A stretch of DNA of 64,000 nucleotides from Fibrobacterota bacterium (lineage in GTDB: Bacteria; Fibrobacterota; Fibrobacteria; UBA11236). The stretch lies in contig CANKII010000002.1 of assembly GCA_947482115.1 (NCBI GenBank), positions 310,001 to 374,000 of the forward strand. Direction: 5' to 3'. The number at the start of each line of letters is the position of its first letter. The first letter of the stretch is position 1. The notes below the pieces were generated by a model. That model was not told where the DNA came from. It worked only from the letters and a program-made list of their open reading frames with translations, and made no database searches. Positions 16,457 through 24,964 of the stretch are shown piece after piece. The position numbers and the translations under genes are program-made.

Positions 16457-18721
16457 ATGGCCTCCGCAGATTCTTCCATCATCCCTGAAATGCCCCTTCC
16501 CTCAGCGGGTTCGGATGAAGGTGTTTCGGGTCAAGAGCCGTTGAACCCGCCCGAGATTGAACGCAGCCTCGATCGCGCCAAGGAAAATCTGATCGATTAC
16601 GTGCAGGAGCGGAATCCTGATTGCGATGAGGCACTGCTGCGCAAGGCCATTGATTTCACGATTCTCGCGCACAAGGATCAATTTCGGCATTCGGGAATGC
16701 CCTATGTCGAACATCCTTTTGAAGTCGCCAAATTGCTGGCCGATTTCAACATGGACACCGTGACCATCGTCGCCGGTCTTTTGCACGATGTCGCGGAAGA
16801 CACCATTCACGGGTTGCCGGAAATTCGCCGCGAGTTCGGTGATGAAGTTGCATTCCTGGTCGAAGCGGTCACCAAAATTTCCGCGTTGCAAAGTCATTCG
16901 CGCGCCGAGCAACAGGCTGAGACGTTCCGCAAGATGCTGGTCAGCATGGCGAAGGATATTCGCGTCATCATGATCAAGTTTGCGGATCGATTGCACAATA
17001 TGCGCACCTTGAGCTATCACGGCAAGGAGGACCGCCGCCGCGACATCGCTGCAGAAACGCTCGAGGTGTATGCGCCGCTGGCGCATCGCTTTGGTTTGGC
17101 CCAATTGAAATGGGAACTGGAAGATCTCGCCTTCAAACATTTGAATCCCGATGCCTACAAGAGTTTGGTGGGCAAGGTGGTGGAGAAACGCGAAGAGCGC
17201 GAGGATTATGTTCGCGGTGTGTTGGGACCGGCGAAAGATGCTTTGGCCAAGGCGGGGTTGGACGCAAAGGTGTTCGGCCGCCCCAAACATCTTTACAGCA
17301 TTTGGATGAAAATGCAAACCCGCAACTGCCAGTTCGAAGACATCTACGATTTGCACGCGCTTCGCATCGTCGTGAAAACGTTGGGAGATTGTTATGGTGT
17401 GCTGGGTGTGATGCACTCGATATGGCCGCCTTTGCAATCGCGGTTCAAGGATTATATCGCCACTCCGAAATCGAATCTGTATCAGAGCTTGCATACGACG
17501 GTGATTGGGCCGGGTGGAAAGACTTTGGAAATTCAAATTCGCACCGAGGAAATGGATCGCGTGGCGGAGCACGGCATTGCGGCGCATTGGGGTTACAAGG
17601 AAGGCTCATCCTCGCGCGAGATCGGCAAGGAAAACATCTGGTTGAAGCAGTTGCTGGAATGGCAGCAGGATCTCACCGACTCTTCGGAGTTCATGGAATA
17701 TTTCCGTCGCGATCTGGCTCCCAGTGAAATTTTCGTGTTCACTCCCAAAGGGGATTTGATCCAGCTTCCCAAGGGCGCCACGGTTTTGGATTTCGGATTT
17801 TCCCTCCACTCGCGGTTGGGTTTGCGCTGCGTGGGCGCGCGCGTGGACGGCAACATGGCTCCGTTGTATCGCACGTTGCAAACGGGCGAGCGGGTGGAAA
17901 TTCTCAAGTCGGATTCGCAGCGTCCTTCCAAGGATTGGCTGTCCATCGTTGTTACCAGCAAGGCCAAGCACGCCATCCGTCGCTGGTTGCGCACGGAGGA
18001 AATGGCCCACAGCATTCAGCTCGGCCGCGAAATGTTGGAGCGTGAATTCCGGCAGGCTCATGTGCCTGCGGAGAAACAATCCGATTTGAAACCCTTCACG
18101 ACCAAGTTCGGTGTGCAAACCTGGGAAACCTTGTGGGAAAAAATCGGGCATGGGGAAATCACCTTGGGCGCGGCCTCGGCGATTGTGCAGGAACTCAGTC
18201 CGTTGCGGAAAAAAACATCGGTGCTGGATCGCATCGGATTCCGGCGGACACCGAAGACAACCACTGAGGATTCGGTGTTGGTTTCCGGAATCGGCAACAT
18301 GCTGATGCGTTTCGCCACCTGCTGCCATCCCGTTCCGGGTGACCGCATTGTGGGTTATGTCACCAAGGGTCGCGGGGTTTCCATCCACCGCGCCAACTGT
18401 CCCGAGGGACAGCGTCTCATGCAGGACAAGGATCGCGTAGTGCCGGTGCAATGGCGTACCGAGCGCGATCAGATGTTCAACGCCCATCTTGAAATCACCG
18501 CCAAGGATCGAACGGGCCTTTTAAGCGACCTGACCGGAGTGTTCTCCAAGTCGGGAATCAACGTGGAGCGCGCCAGCATCGTGACCTTGCGCGATCAGGT
18601 GCGCAATCGCTTTCGAGTGCAGGTGAAGGATTTGGATCAACTTGAAAACGCCATGGAGCGTTTGCGCAAAGTCGCGGGTGTGACCATGGTCAGCCGGAGA
18701 CAGTCCGGAGGCGAAGTGTGA
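16457..18721 (+). CDS. RelA/SpoT bifunctional (p)ppGpp synthetase/hydrolase
   Basis: A 754-residue stringent-response enzyme. The hydrolase HD domain is intact (PYVEHPFEVAKLL, VAGLLHDVAEDT), and the synthetase domain near 250-370 keeps YDLHALRIVV, DYIATPKSNLYQSLHTTV and IQIRTEEMDRVAEHGIAAHW. TGS (FVFTPKGDLIQLPKGATVLD), zinc-finger/helical and C-terminal ACT domains follow; CCHPVPGDRIVGYVTKGRG marks the conserved Cys-Cys-His region. Both activities look functional, as expected for a single long RSH protein. The start ATG follows TTAAGTTAAAAGT with no clear Shine-Dalgarno site. Its end overlaps the next gene by 4 bases. Confidence 0.95.
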   Translation: MASADSSIIPEMPLPSAGSDEGVSGQEPLNPPEIERSLDRAKENLIDYVQERNPDCDEALLRKAIDFTILAHKDQFRHSGMPYVEHPFEVAKLLADFNMDTVTIVAGLLHDVAEDTIHGLPEIRREFGDEVAFLVEAVTKISALQSHSRAEQQAETFRKMLVSMAKDIRVIMIKFADRLHNMRTLSYHGKEDRRRDIAAETLEVYAPLAHRFGLAQLKWELEDLAFKHLNPDAYKSLVGKVVEKREEREDYVRGVLGPAKDALAKAGLDAKVFGRPKHLYSIWMKMQTRNCQFEDIYDLHALRIVVKTLGDCYGVLGVMHSIWPPLQSRFKDYIATPKSNLYQSLHTTVIGPGGKTLEIQIRTEEMDRVAEHGIAAHWGYKEGSSSREIGKENIWLKQLLEWQQDLTDSSEFMEYFRRDLAPSEIFVFTPKGDLIQLPKGATVLDFGFSLHSRLGLRCVGARVDGNMAPLYRTLQTGERVEILKSDSQRPSKDWLSIVVTSKAKHAIRRWLRTEEMAHSIQLGREMLEREFRQAHVPAEKQSDLKPFTTKFGVQTWETLWEKIGHGEITLGAASAIVQELSPLRKKTSVLDRIGFRRTPKTTTEDSVLVSGIGNMLMRFATCCHPVPGDRIVGYVTKGRGVSIHRANCPEGQRLMQDKDRVVPVQWRTERDQMFNAHLEITAKDRTGLLSDLTGVFSKSGINVERASIVTLRDQVRNRFRVQVKDLDQLENAMERLRKVAGVTMVSRRQSGGEV

Positions 18722-19299
18722 GCACGGATATTTTCATCCAGAACCGTCCCTTCTTTTCGCGTGTCCGTGCCGCGGCCTATGTCCGTGCCCGTGAACGCCT
18801 GCATCAGGTGATCGCGATGTTTCCATCCGATGGCCATCTGGATCGGGAATTTTTGCGGGCGGTGGAAGCTTTTGTGGTGGAACTCGAAGCTGCGCATGAA
18901 TATGCCATGGATGCCGTGCGCGGCCTGAATCGTCTCCGTGTGCAACGTTTTCGGCATGATCGATCGAATGGCATTCTGGAAGAAGAACTCGTCCTGTTGC
19001 ATTTTTTGGAAGAGCGGGTCACTCATGCCCGTTTTTTGCGCATACGGGTGGAGACCGACCTCAAAATCAGCCGTTATGGCGATCGTATTCGTCGTCTCAA
19101 AATCCAACGTTCCGAGGGAAGAGCGCCATTACAGGGCGTTTTGGACTCATTGGGTGGATTAATGGGCGAAGAAGTCGAGGATCTCCGTAACATTCTGGAT
19201 ATGACGGAACGCCGTTTTAAAGTGGGTGACCGCCTTATGGAAATCCTGGAGAATAAGATGCCTCTCCCCAGCTTGGAAAGCGACCCCGTCCTTAACTAA
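18718..19299 (+). CDS. Unknown protein, helical and charged, coupled to the RelA/SpoT-type gene
   Basis: A 193-residue protein I do not recognise. The GTG start overlaps the preceding TGA stop (GTGA), so translation is probably coupled. The sequence is rich in Arg, Glu and Leu with heptad-like stretches (ELEAAHEYAMDAVRGLNRL, EEELVLLHFLEERVTHARFL) and no signal peptide or membrane segment, so it is likely a soluble coiled-coil protein. It lies 51 bases before fusA, between the stringent-response enzyme and EF-G. A ribosome- or (p)ppGpp-related role is suggested only by context. Confidence 0.75.
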   Translation: MSTDIFIQNRPFFSRVRAAAYVRARERLHQVIAMFPSDGHLDREFLRAVEAFVVELEAAHEYAMDAVRGLNRLRVQRFRHDRSNGILEEELVLLHFLEERVTHARFLRIRVETDLKISRYGDRIRRLKIQRSEGRAPLQGVLDSLGGLMGEEVEDLRNILDMTERRFKVGDRLMEILENKMPLPSLESDPVLN

Positions 19300-19350
19300 C
19301 TTTCCGGCTCCTTTTTTCACGTTTTCACCTTTTTAAATCGGAATTCGGCC

Positions 19351-21480
19351 ATGAGACCATTGGACAATCTGCGGAATATTGGAATTAGCGCCCATATCGA
19401 TTCGGGTAAGACGACCCTGACGGAGCGCATTCTGTTCTATACCGGTATCATTCACCAGATTCACGAAGTCAAGGGCAAGGACGGCGTGGGCGCGACCATG
19501 GACTCCATGGATTTGGAGCGTGAACGCGGCATTACCATCCAGTCTGCTGCCACCCGTGTGCAGTGGAAAAAGTCGCCCTATTATCTCGATGCCGATGAAG
19601 CCAAGGGCATTGATATCAACATCATCGATACCCCGGGACACGTGGACTTTACCATCGAAGTGGAGCGTTCGCTCCGCGTGCTCGACGGTGCTGTTCTCGT
19701 TCTTTGCGGTGTGTCCGGTGTGCAGTCGCAGTCCATCACCGTGGATCGCCAAATGCGCCGCTACAGCGTTCCGCGCGTGGCGTTCATCAACAAGCTCGAT
19801 CGTTCCGGCGCGAATCCTTTCCGCGTGACGCAGCAGTTGCGCGAGAAGCTTGCCCACAATGCCGTGATGATGCAGATTCCCATTGGTGTCGAAGACAAGC
19901 ACGAAGGTCTGGTCGATTTGCTGACCATGAAAGCCTATCGCTTTGAAGGCCCGAATGGTGAAACCATCACCGAGATTCCCGTTCCCGAGGATTTGAAGGC
20001 CGTTGCCGCCGAGCGTCGCGAAATCATGCTTGACGCGCTCTCGCATTTCTCCGACGAACTCACCGAGTTGATTCTTGAGGAGAAGGAAATTCCGCTCAAG
20101 CTGCTCAAAGACGTGGTTCGCGAAGCGACCATCAAGATGGAATTGACTCCCGTGTTCATGGGCTCGGCCTTCAAGAACAAAGGTGTGCAATTGTTGCTGG
20201 ACGGCGTGGCGGATTTTCTGCCCAGCCCCTACGACGTTCATAACTATGCTCTCGACATTGCCCACAACGAAGAGAAGGTCGAAATGGCCTCCGATTCCAC
20301 CAAGCCTTTCGTGGGTTATGCGTTCAAGCTGGAAGAAGGCCGTTTCGGCCAGCTGACCTACCTCCGTATCTATCAGGGCAAGCTGGAAAAAGGCAAGCCG
20401 ATTTACAACATGACCACGAAGAAGAAGCACAACGTAGGCCGCTTGGTTCGCATGCATGCCGGTGAAATGGGCGATATCACCAGCGCCGAAGCAGGTGACA
20501 TTGTGGCCTTGTTCGGCATTGATTGCGCGACGGGAACCACCTTCACCGACGGTGAAGTGGAAGTGAACATGACCTCCATGCACGTCCCCAACGCCGTTAT
20601 CGACTTGGTGATCGAAGCGAAGAATCGCGATCACCTTGCCAATCTTTCCAAGGCGCTCAACCGTTTTACAAAAGAAGATCCGACCTTCCGCGTCAAACTC
20701 GACGAGGAAAGCGGACAGACGATTATCTCCGGCATGGGCGAGTTGCATCTCGATGTGTACATCGAACGCATGCGTCGTGAATACGGTGTGGAACTCACGA
20801 CGGGTCGCCCGCAGGTGGCCTATCGCGAAGCGATTTCGCAACGCGCCGAGTTCAACTACACCCACAAGAAGCAAACGGGTGGTTCGGGTCAATACGGTCG
20901 CGTGGCCGGATACATCGAGCCGATTCCCGAGGAGGAGAACAAGGATTACGAATTTGTCGACGACATCGTCGGTGGTTCGATTCCCCGCGAATTCATTCCT
21001 TCCTGTGACAAGGGTTTCCAGGGTTGTTTGCCCACCGGTGCGATGATCGGATTTCCGATTGTGCGCATTCGCTGCGTCATCAACGACGGTCAGCAACATC
21101 CGGTGGACTCCAGCGATATCGCCTTCCAATTGGCGGCGCGCGGCGGTTTCCGCGATGCGTATCCGAAAGCCAAGCCGATTATTCTGGAACCGATCATGAA
21201 ACTTGAAGTCTCGGCTCCGACCGAATTCCAGGGCACGGTCATGGGTCAGATCAACCAGAAGCGCGGCATCATCACGGGAAGCACGGAAGAAGCCAACTTC
21301 ACCATCATCCAGTCCGAAGTTCCGCTTTCGGAAATGTTCGGCTACGCGACGGATCTCCGTTCGGGTACGCAGGGCAAGGCTGAGTTCACGATGGAATTCC
21401 TGAAGTATTCTCCGGTGCCGAAGATGGTCAGCGAGGAATTGATCAAGAAGTACTCTGCGGCGAGCAAACGCGCAGAGTAG
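19351..21480 (+). CDS. fusA: Elongation factor G, mitochondrial/spd type
   Basis: Translocation GTPase of 709 residues. G1 is [10 protein letters not shown] near 14-23 (most bacterial EF-Gs have HIDAGKTT); switch region [14 protein letters not shown]3 [10 protein letters not shown]4 NKLDRSGA. Domains II-V follow, with [11 protein letters not shown] and [20 protein letters not shown] near the end. The G1 serine and [14 protein letters not shown]-type region match mitochondrial EF-G1 and the spdEFG1 forms of spirochaetes, planctomycetes and some proteobacteria. Those proteins specialise in translocation while a second EF-G handles recycling, so a second EF-G elsewhere in the genome is likely (inference). 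Followed by a REP-like element and a strong terminator. Confidence 0.95.
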   Translation: MRPLDNLRNIGISAHIDSGKTTLTERILFYTGIIHQIHEVKGKDGVGATMDSMDLERERGITIQSAATRVQWKKSPYYLDADEAKGIDINIIDTPGHVDFTIEVERSLRVLDGAVLVLCGVSGVQSQSITVDRQMRRYSVPRVAFINKLDRSGANPFRVTQQLREKLAHNAVMMQIPIGVEDKHEGLVDLLTMKAYRFEGPNGETITEIPVPEDLKAVAAERREIMLDALSHFSDELTELILEEKEIPLKLLKDVVREATIKMELTPVFMGSAFKNKGVQLLLDGVADFLPSPYDVHNYALDIAHNEEKVEMASDSTKPFVGYAFKLEEGRFGQLTYLRIYQGKLEKGKPIYNMTTKKKHNVGRLVRMHAGEMGDITSAEAGDIVALFGIDCATGTTFTDGEVEVNMTSMHVPNAVIDLVIEAKNRDHLANLSKALNRFTKEDPTFRVKLDEESGQTIISGMGELHLDVYIERMRREYGVELTTGRPQVAYREAISQRAEFNYTHKKQTGGSGQYGRVAGYIEPIPEEENKDYEFVDDIVGGSIPREFIPSCDKGFQGCLPTGAMIGFPIVRIRCVINDGQQHPVDSSDIAFQLAARGGFRDAYPKAKPIILEPIMKLEVSAPTEFQGTVMGQINQKRGIITGSTEEANFTIIQSEVPLSEMFGYATDLRSGTQGKAEFTMEFLKYSPVPKMVSEELIKKYSAASKRAE

Positions 21481-21525
21481 CCTCGATACGCCGTCTTGCG
21501 ACGGCTACTCGGCTACCGTTCGTTG
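21481..21525. repeat. REP-like palindrome after fusA
   Basis: Immediately after the fusA stop. CTCGATAC and TACTCGG flank an inner stem GCCGTC (21490-21495) / GACGGC (21500-21505). The arrangement ...CGATACG...CTACTCGGCTACCG resembles a widespread class of short extragenic palindromes. It precedes the fusA terminator and is distinct from the TGAGC...CGAA family elsewhere in the window. Confidence 0.5.
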
Positions 21526-21534
21526 GTAAAATTG

Positions 21535-21562
21535 AAAGCCCCGGGAGACCGGGGCTTTTTTG
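21535..21562 (+). terminator. Rho-independent terminator of fusA
   Basis: A perfect 10-bp stem, AAAGCCCCGG / CCGGGGCTTT, with a GAGA loop and a T run. Ends fusA transcription. Confidence 0.92.
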
Positions 21563-21602
21563 TTTATGTAGCTGTAGAAAAAGAGAATGTTATACTGTGC
21601 TT

Positions 21603-21911
21603 ATGAATCCCAAAGTCGTTGTCGTCGGTTTTTTCAGATTTCCTCCCGATAAGATGCCTGAAATTTTGCCTCAACTGGAAGAGCTTTTGAAGGCAACGCG
21701 CATGCACGATGGATGCATCGCTTATGATGCAGCGGAAGATCCTTTTGATCGAGGGGTCATCCGATTTTCCGAGGTGTGGCCGGATCATGAAAGCCTGGAA
21801 CGGCATTTTAAGGCTCCGCATATCGAACCTTGGCGGGAAGCTGTGCGTCGGGGTGGTGTAATGGAGAGGCACTTCGTCGCCTACGATGTTTTGCATGAGC
21901 GATCCATTTAG
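21603..21911 (+). CDS. Antibiotic biosynthesis monooxygenase (ABM)-domain protein
   Basis: About 102 residues with the dimeric alpha+beta-barrel ABM pattern: VVVVGFFRFPPDKMPEILPQ, LEELLKATRMHDGCIAYDAA and FSEVWPDHESLERHFKAPHI. Family members are small monooxygenases or heme/quinone-handling proteins; the substrate is unknown. Start at the ATG 21603 (a GTG at 21597 is in frame). TATACT at 21591-21596 looks like a -10 box and would place the transcript start at or next to the ATG, so the mRNA may be leaderless. It precedes the methyltransferase by 12 bases and probably forms an operon with it. Confidence 0.75.
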   Translation: MNPKVVVVGFFRFPPDKMPEILPQLEELLKATRMHDGCIAYDAAEDPFDRGVIRFSEVWPDHESLERHFKAPHIEPWREAVRRGGVMERHFVAYDVLHERSI

Positions 21912-21923
21912 CAGGAGGTTGTG

Positions 21924-22562
21924 ATGGACGCAAGTTTTTGGCGGCAACGGTGGGAAAACAATGAAATTGCTTTTCACCAAAGCGAAGCGAATCCGCTGCT
22001 GGCGAAGCATTTCAAAGAGCTTTCTTTGGCCAAAGGGAGCCGCATCTTTCTGCCATTATGCGGTAAAACTTTGGACATCGGCTGGTTGCTTTCCAATGGC
22101 TATCGTGTTGCCGGAGCAGAGTTGAGTGAAATAGCCGTTCAACAACTGTTCATGGATCTGGTGGTCGAACCCAAAATATCCGTAGTGGGTCATATGCATC
22201 ACTACAGTGCGGAAAACATCGACATATTCGTCGGCGACATCTTTAATGTGACTGGTGAGATGCTTGGTCCAGTTGATGCAATCTATGACAGGGCCGCTTT
22301 GGTGGCACTACCCGAAGAAATGCGGAACCGGTATGCGCCGCATTTGATGGAGATCACTGGTAAAGCTCCGCAACTGCTCATCTGCTATGAGTATGATCAA
22401 AGCCTGACGGACGGCCCCCCATTTTCAATCAGTGATGCGGAAGTCAGGCGGCAGTATGACCGCGATTATGAGTTATCTCTGATTGAAAGTGCTGATGTTT
22501 CCGGTGGATTGCGGGGAAAATTTCCGGCGAAAGAGAAAGTTTGGCTGCTGCAGAGGAAGTAA
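21924..22562 (+). CDS. Thiopurine S-methyltransferase-like SAM methyltransferase
   Basis: About 212 residues of the TPMT family: SFWRQRWENNEIAFHQSEAN at the start, then IFLPLCGKTLDIGWLLSNGY (SAM motif I region), AELSEIAVQQLF and DRAALVALPEEMRNRYAPHL. Bacterial TPMTs methylate selenium, tellurium or thiol compounds; the actual substrate is not known. The ATG is preceded by AGGAGG at good spacing; a GTG three bases earlier is possible. Followed by a clear terminator. Confidence 0.9.
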   Translation: MDASFWRQRWENNEIAFHQSEANPLLAKHFKELSLAKGSRIFLPLCGKTLDIGWLLSNGYRVAGAELSEIAVQQLFMDLVVEPKISVVGHMHHYSAENIDIFVGDIFNVTGEMLGPVDAIYDRAALVALPEEMRNRYAPHLMEITGKAPQLLICYEYDQSLTDGPPFSISDAEVRRQYDRDYELSLIESADVSGGLRGKFPAKEKVWLLQRK

Positions 22563-22597
22563 AACATGCGGTGTAACGGTCATTGATTTGAGCGTTT

Positions 22598-22624
22598 AAA
22601 AGCCCTGGTAAACCGGGGCTTTTT
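22598..22624 (+). terminator. Rho-independent terminator after the TPMT-like gene
   Basis: Stem AAAAGCCCTGG / CCGGGGCTTTT (one T-G wobble), TAAA loop, T-rich end. It also faces the end of the minus-strand primase-like gene. Confidence 0.85.
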
Positions 22625-22635
22625 ATTTCCGTGAA

Positions 22636-23724
22636 TCAAATGATTGAAGTCAATCCGCCACTTCGCAGCCAATCATTAATGTCTTTCCCCGGCGGGAGCG
22701 GAAGGCGATGGGCTTCGATGCCTTGCTCCGTCAATTGCGCAATGGTTTTAGCCGCTCCGGCTTCGCCTGCCGCATCGGCGTCAAACACCACATAAACCGA
22801 CTTGTTCTTGAACATCGAAACCCATGCGGCTTTGAAATTCGCCGCACCCGGAATGCCAACCGCAGGGAACCCCGCTTCAATTAACGTCAATGTATCGATC
22901 ACACCTTCGCACAAATAAATCGGACCGCGTTCACCGTTCAATAACCTCGCATTGTAAGGACAAGGGATGGGACCCGCCAGCGAAAGTTCCTTCGGTTGAA
23001 TCACCGAATCCAAAGCGCGGGCCTGCAGATAAACCGGACCGTGGGAATCGAAGTAGGGAAGGATGAGCGGATGACGGTAGAATCGCAAATGCCCGTCAGC
23101 ATTAAATAAGCCACTGTCCCGCAAATCCTTTATCGGGAACCGTGCCAGCAAATCATCGCTGATGCGTCCGTAATTCTCCACCACCCGCAGCCGCTGACCA
23201 TCCCAGGTTTTTTTGAAAATGCGCCGGGCCTTCAGCCATGTCATCGCTTTCCCGTGAACTCCGCCGCATAATTCCAGAAAGGCACCGATGAGTTCGCGGC
23301 GTTTCTCATCACTCAGCGTTTCTTCAACAGGAGCCGATTCGGGTGTTTTCTTCGCGGGTGCAGTTTGGAATAATTCGACTTGAGATTGAGAAATAGAATG
23401 CGTGTGGGTTTGTGAGCGATGCCCTGAGCTTGTAGAAGGGTGGGGGGAATATCCACCGCGTTTTTCCAGAAAAGCCACGGCCTCCGCAAACCCAATGCCT
23501 TTCACCACCTGAATGAGATTGAGGACATCGCCTTTCACATCCGGGCAAACCCAGCATTTGAAAAGATTGCGATCCGGCCACAAAGTGACCGAGGCCGTGC
23601 GGTCGCCATGCGTATGCCGTTCGGGATGCGGGCAGCGAAAGCGATTGTGATTCACTTCCAGTCCCAAATCCCGTGCCACCTCCAGAATCGGGTGCCGGGC
23701 TTTCAATGCCTCAAGGTCGGTCAT
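22636..23724 (-). CDS. Small primase-like protein (CHC2 zinc finger plus Toprim)
   Basis: A 362-residue protein, a second primase-like gene besides dnaG. Zinc finger: C31-x-H33 (CPHPERHTHGDR) and C57WVC60, spaced as in CHC2. Toprim domain near 255-340: GPIYLCEGVIDTLTLIEAG (metal-binding E) and VYVVFDADAAGEAGA (DxD). It lacks the long DnaG core and the DnaB-binding tail, so it resembles phage or plasmid primases or domesticated relatives. A linker carries PSTSSGH from an inserted REP-like palindrome. It starts divergently, only 16 bases from the murB start. Role unknown: element-derived primer synthesis or DNA repair are possibilities. Confidence 0.85.
   Translation of the reverse strand: MTDLEALKARHPILEVARDLGLEVNHNRFRCPHPERHTHGDRTASVTLWPDRNLFKCWVCPDVKGDVLNLIQVVKGIGFAEAVAFLEKRGGYSPHPSTSSGHRSQTHTHSISQSQVELFQTAPAKKTPESAPVEETLSDEKRRELIGAFLELCGGVHGKAMTWLKARRIFKKTWDGQRLRVVENYGRISDDLLARFPIKDLRDSGLFNADGHLRFYRHPLILPYFDSHGPVYLQARALDSVIQPKELSLAGPIPCPYNARLLNGERGPIYLCEGVIDTLTLIEAGFPAVGIPGAANFKAAWVSMFKNKSVYVVFDADAAGEAGAAKTIAQLTEQGIEAHRLPLPPGKDINDWLRSGGLTSII
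23421..23441. repeat. REP-like palindrome inside the primase-like gene
   Basis: GCCCTGAGCTTGTAGAAGGG followed by T. The outer arms GCCCT/AGGGT pair imperfectly. It is nearly the same as the first palindrome at 50181-50202 (GCCCTGAGCG...GAAGGGC). Read in frame it gives PSTSSG in a linker rich in Ser, His and Gln between the zinc-finger and catalytic parts. Confidence 0.65.
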
Positions 23725-23740
23725 GGTTTATCTTTGCCAT

Positions 23741-24631
23741 ATGCCTTTGGTTATCCAGGAATCCATCCTATTAGCTCATTATACCTCCTTCCAGGTCGGA
23801 GGGCCAGCGCGGTATTTCTGCGAACCTGCAACCACCGGTCAATTCGGCGAAGCCTTGCGTTTTGCGCATCAGAATCATCTCCCGTATTTCGTCTTAGGCA
23901 AAGGCACCAATCTTGTTTTTTCCGATTCTGGTTATCCCGGTCTCGTGATTCACACGGGCGGCTTCGCCAAAATTTCCTGGAGCCGCGCGAAAGTTGTTGC
24001 GGAATGCGGAGCCTTGTTGATGAATGTGGTCGAGCAATCCGTGGAGCAGGGAATGGGCGGGATGCAAAACATGGCGGGAATTCCGGGAACCTTGGGCGGG
24101 GGAGTGTACATCAATGCCGGAGCTTTCGATCAGGAATTGAAGGATGTGGTGGTCGAAGTTTCCTCCATGCGCAAAGACGGAAAATTGATGAAGCGCAGCA
24201 ACAAGGAATGCGCCTTTGCCTATCGCCGTTCCGTCTTTTGTGGAGCGGGTGAAATCGTGTTGGAAACTTCCATGACTTTGCTACCCGGTGGCGATCCTTC
24301 GGCATTGCGTAATGAGATGGAAGCGACTTTGAAAAAGCGCAGCGACAAGCAGCCGCTGCATCTTCCCAACGCGGGCAGCATGTTCAAACGTCCTCCGGGA
24401 AATTACGCCGGGGCGTTAATCGAAGCTGCGGGTCTCAAGGGATTCAGCATGGGCAATGCGGGAATCTCCGACAAGCATGCGAACTTTACGGTGAATCTGG
24501 GTGGCGCGACGGCGCAGGAGATTTGGGATTTGACCAGCGAAGTAATTCGCCGTGTTCGGGAACATAGTGGGATTACACTGGAACGTGAACCGATTTTTGC
24601 TGGTGAATTTTTGCCGTGGCCACGCCTGTAG
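23741..24631 (+). CDS. murB: UDP-N-acetylenolpyruvoylglucosamine reductase
   Basis: Flavoenzyme making UDP-MurNAc for peptidoglycan. About 296 residues: NTSFQVGG-like HYTSFQVGGPARYFCEP at the start, FAD-binding VLGKGTNLVFSDSGYPGLVI, GMQNMAGIPGTLGGGVYINA near 113-132, AYRRSVF with catalytic-region residues, and NAGSMFKRPPG with AGALIEAAGLKG. Length fits type II MurB. Start taken at 23741 (MPLVIQ); the in-frame ATG at 23723 would overlap the divergent gene. The last residues, WPRL, and the TAG stop are encoded inside a palindromic element. Confidence 0.95.
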   Translation: MPLVIQESILLAHYTSFQVGGPARYFCEPATTGQFGEALRFAHQNHLPYFVLGKGTNLVFSDSGYPGLVIHTGGFAKISWSRAKVVAECGALLMNVVEQSVEQGMGGMQNMAGIPGTLGGGVYINAGAFDQELKDVVVEVSSMRKDGKLMKRSNKECAFAYRRSVFCGAGEIVLETSMTLLPGGDPSALRNEMEATLKKRSDKQPLHLPNAGSMFKRPPGNYAGALIEAAGLKGFSMGNAGISDKHANFTVNLGGATAQEIWDLTSEVIRRVREHSGITLEREPIFAGEFLPWPRL

Positions 24632-24664
24632 GGGCGCACGGCAGTGCGCCCCTACAGGCGTGGC
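24619..24664. repeat. Perfect 21-bp inverted repeat providing both stops of a convergent gene pair
   Basis: Arms 24619-24639 and 24644-24664 are exact inverse complements around a GGCA loop; the arm starts GCCACGCCTGTAGGGGCGCA. The TAG in the left arm (24629-24631) ends murB; the symmetric TAG on the minus strand (24654-24652) ends the hypothetical gene. Both proteins therefore end Pro-Arg-Leu. No T run follows, so it may or may not terminate transcription. Related GTAGGGGC or GTAGGGC elements occur at 47988-48026 and 44457-44525. Confidence 0.9.
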
Positions 24665-24948
24665 AATTCCCTAAACCCTTCTTCTTCGGTTGTAATCCCG
24701 TCTTTGCGGCGATCCAGTTTGGTCAATGACCAATTCCCATCCTTGCATTTGCATTGCATCACCAAACCTTTGAACGGCGGGGAATCCACGGCTCCGCCCC
24801 AATGGAAACGGCGGCCTTCCCAATCCGATTCCGGAACTCCGGATTCGTGCAAATGCTTTTCCACCAAGGCCGTGAAATCGGCGGGCTGGAAATGGGTGCA
24901 TTTCCCATCGTCATTTGGAACTTGATTTTGCATTTCGATAAAATACAT
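24652..24948 (-). CDS. Hypothetical small soluble protein
   Basis: A 98-residue protein I cannot place. No signal peptide or membrane segment; it has two cysteines in MQCKCKDGNWSLTKLDRRKD and one in GKCTHFQPADFTALVEKHL. The Trp-rich middle (DWEGRRFHWGGAVDSPPFKG) suggests a compact folded domain. It is convergent with murB, sharing the palindrome that supplies its stop, and divergent from the DinB gene (16-base gap). Likely real because it fills the space cleanly and has a complete frame, but the C-terminal FRELPRL is partly element-derived. Confidence 0.6.
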   Translation of the reverse strand: MYFIEMQNQVPNDDGKCTHFQPADFTALVEKHLHESGVPESDWEGRRFHWGGAVDSPPFKGLVMQCKCKDGNWSLTKLDRRKDGITTEEEGFRELPRL

Positions 24949-24964
24949 CTCCTACGGAGAGGCC

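Noticed and set aside
19333-21129. Minus-strand reading frame of 598 codons
   Set aside because: Antisense of fusA; no protein family pattern.
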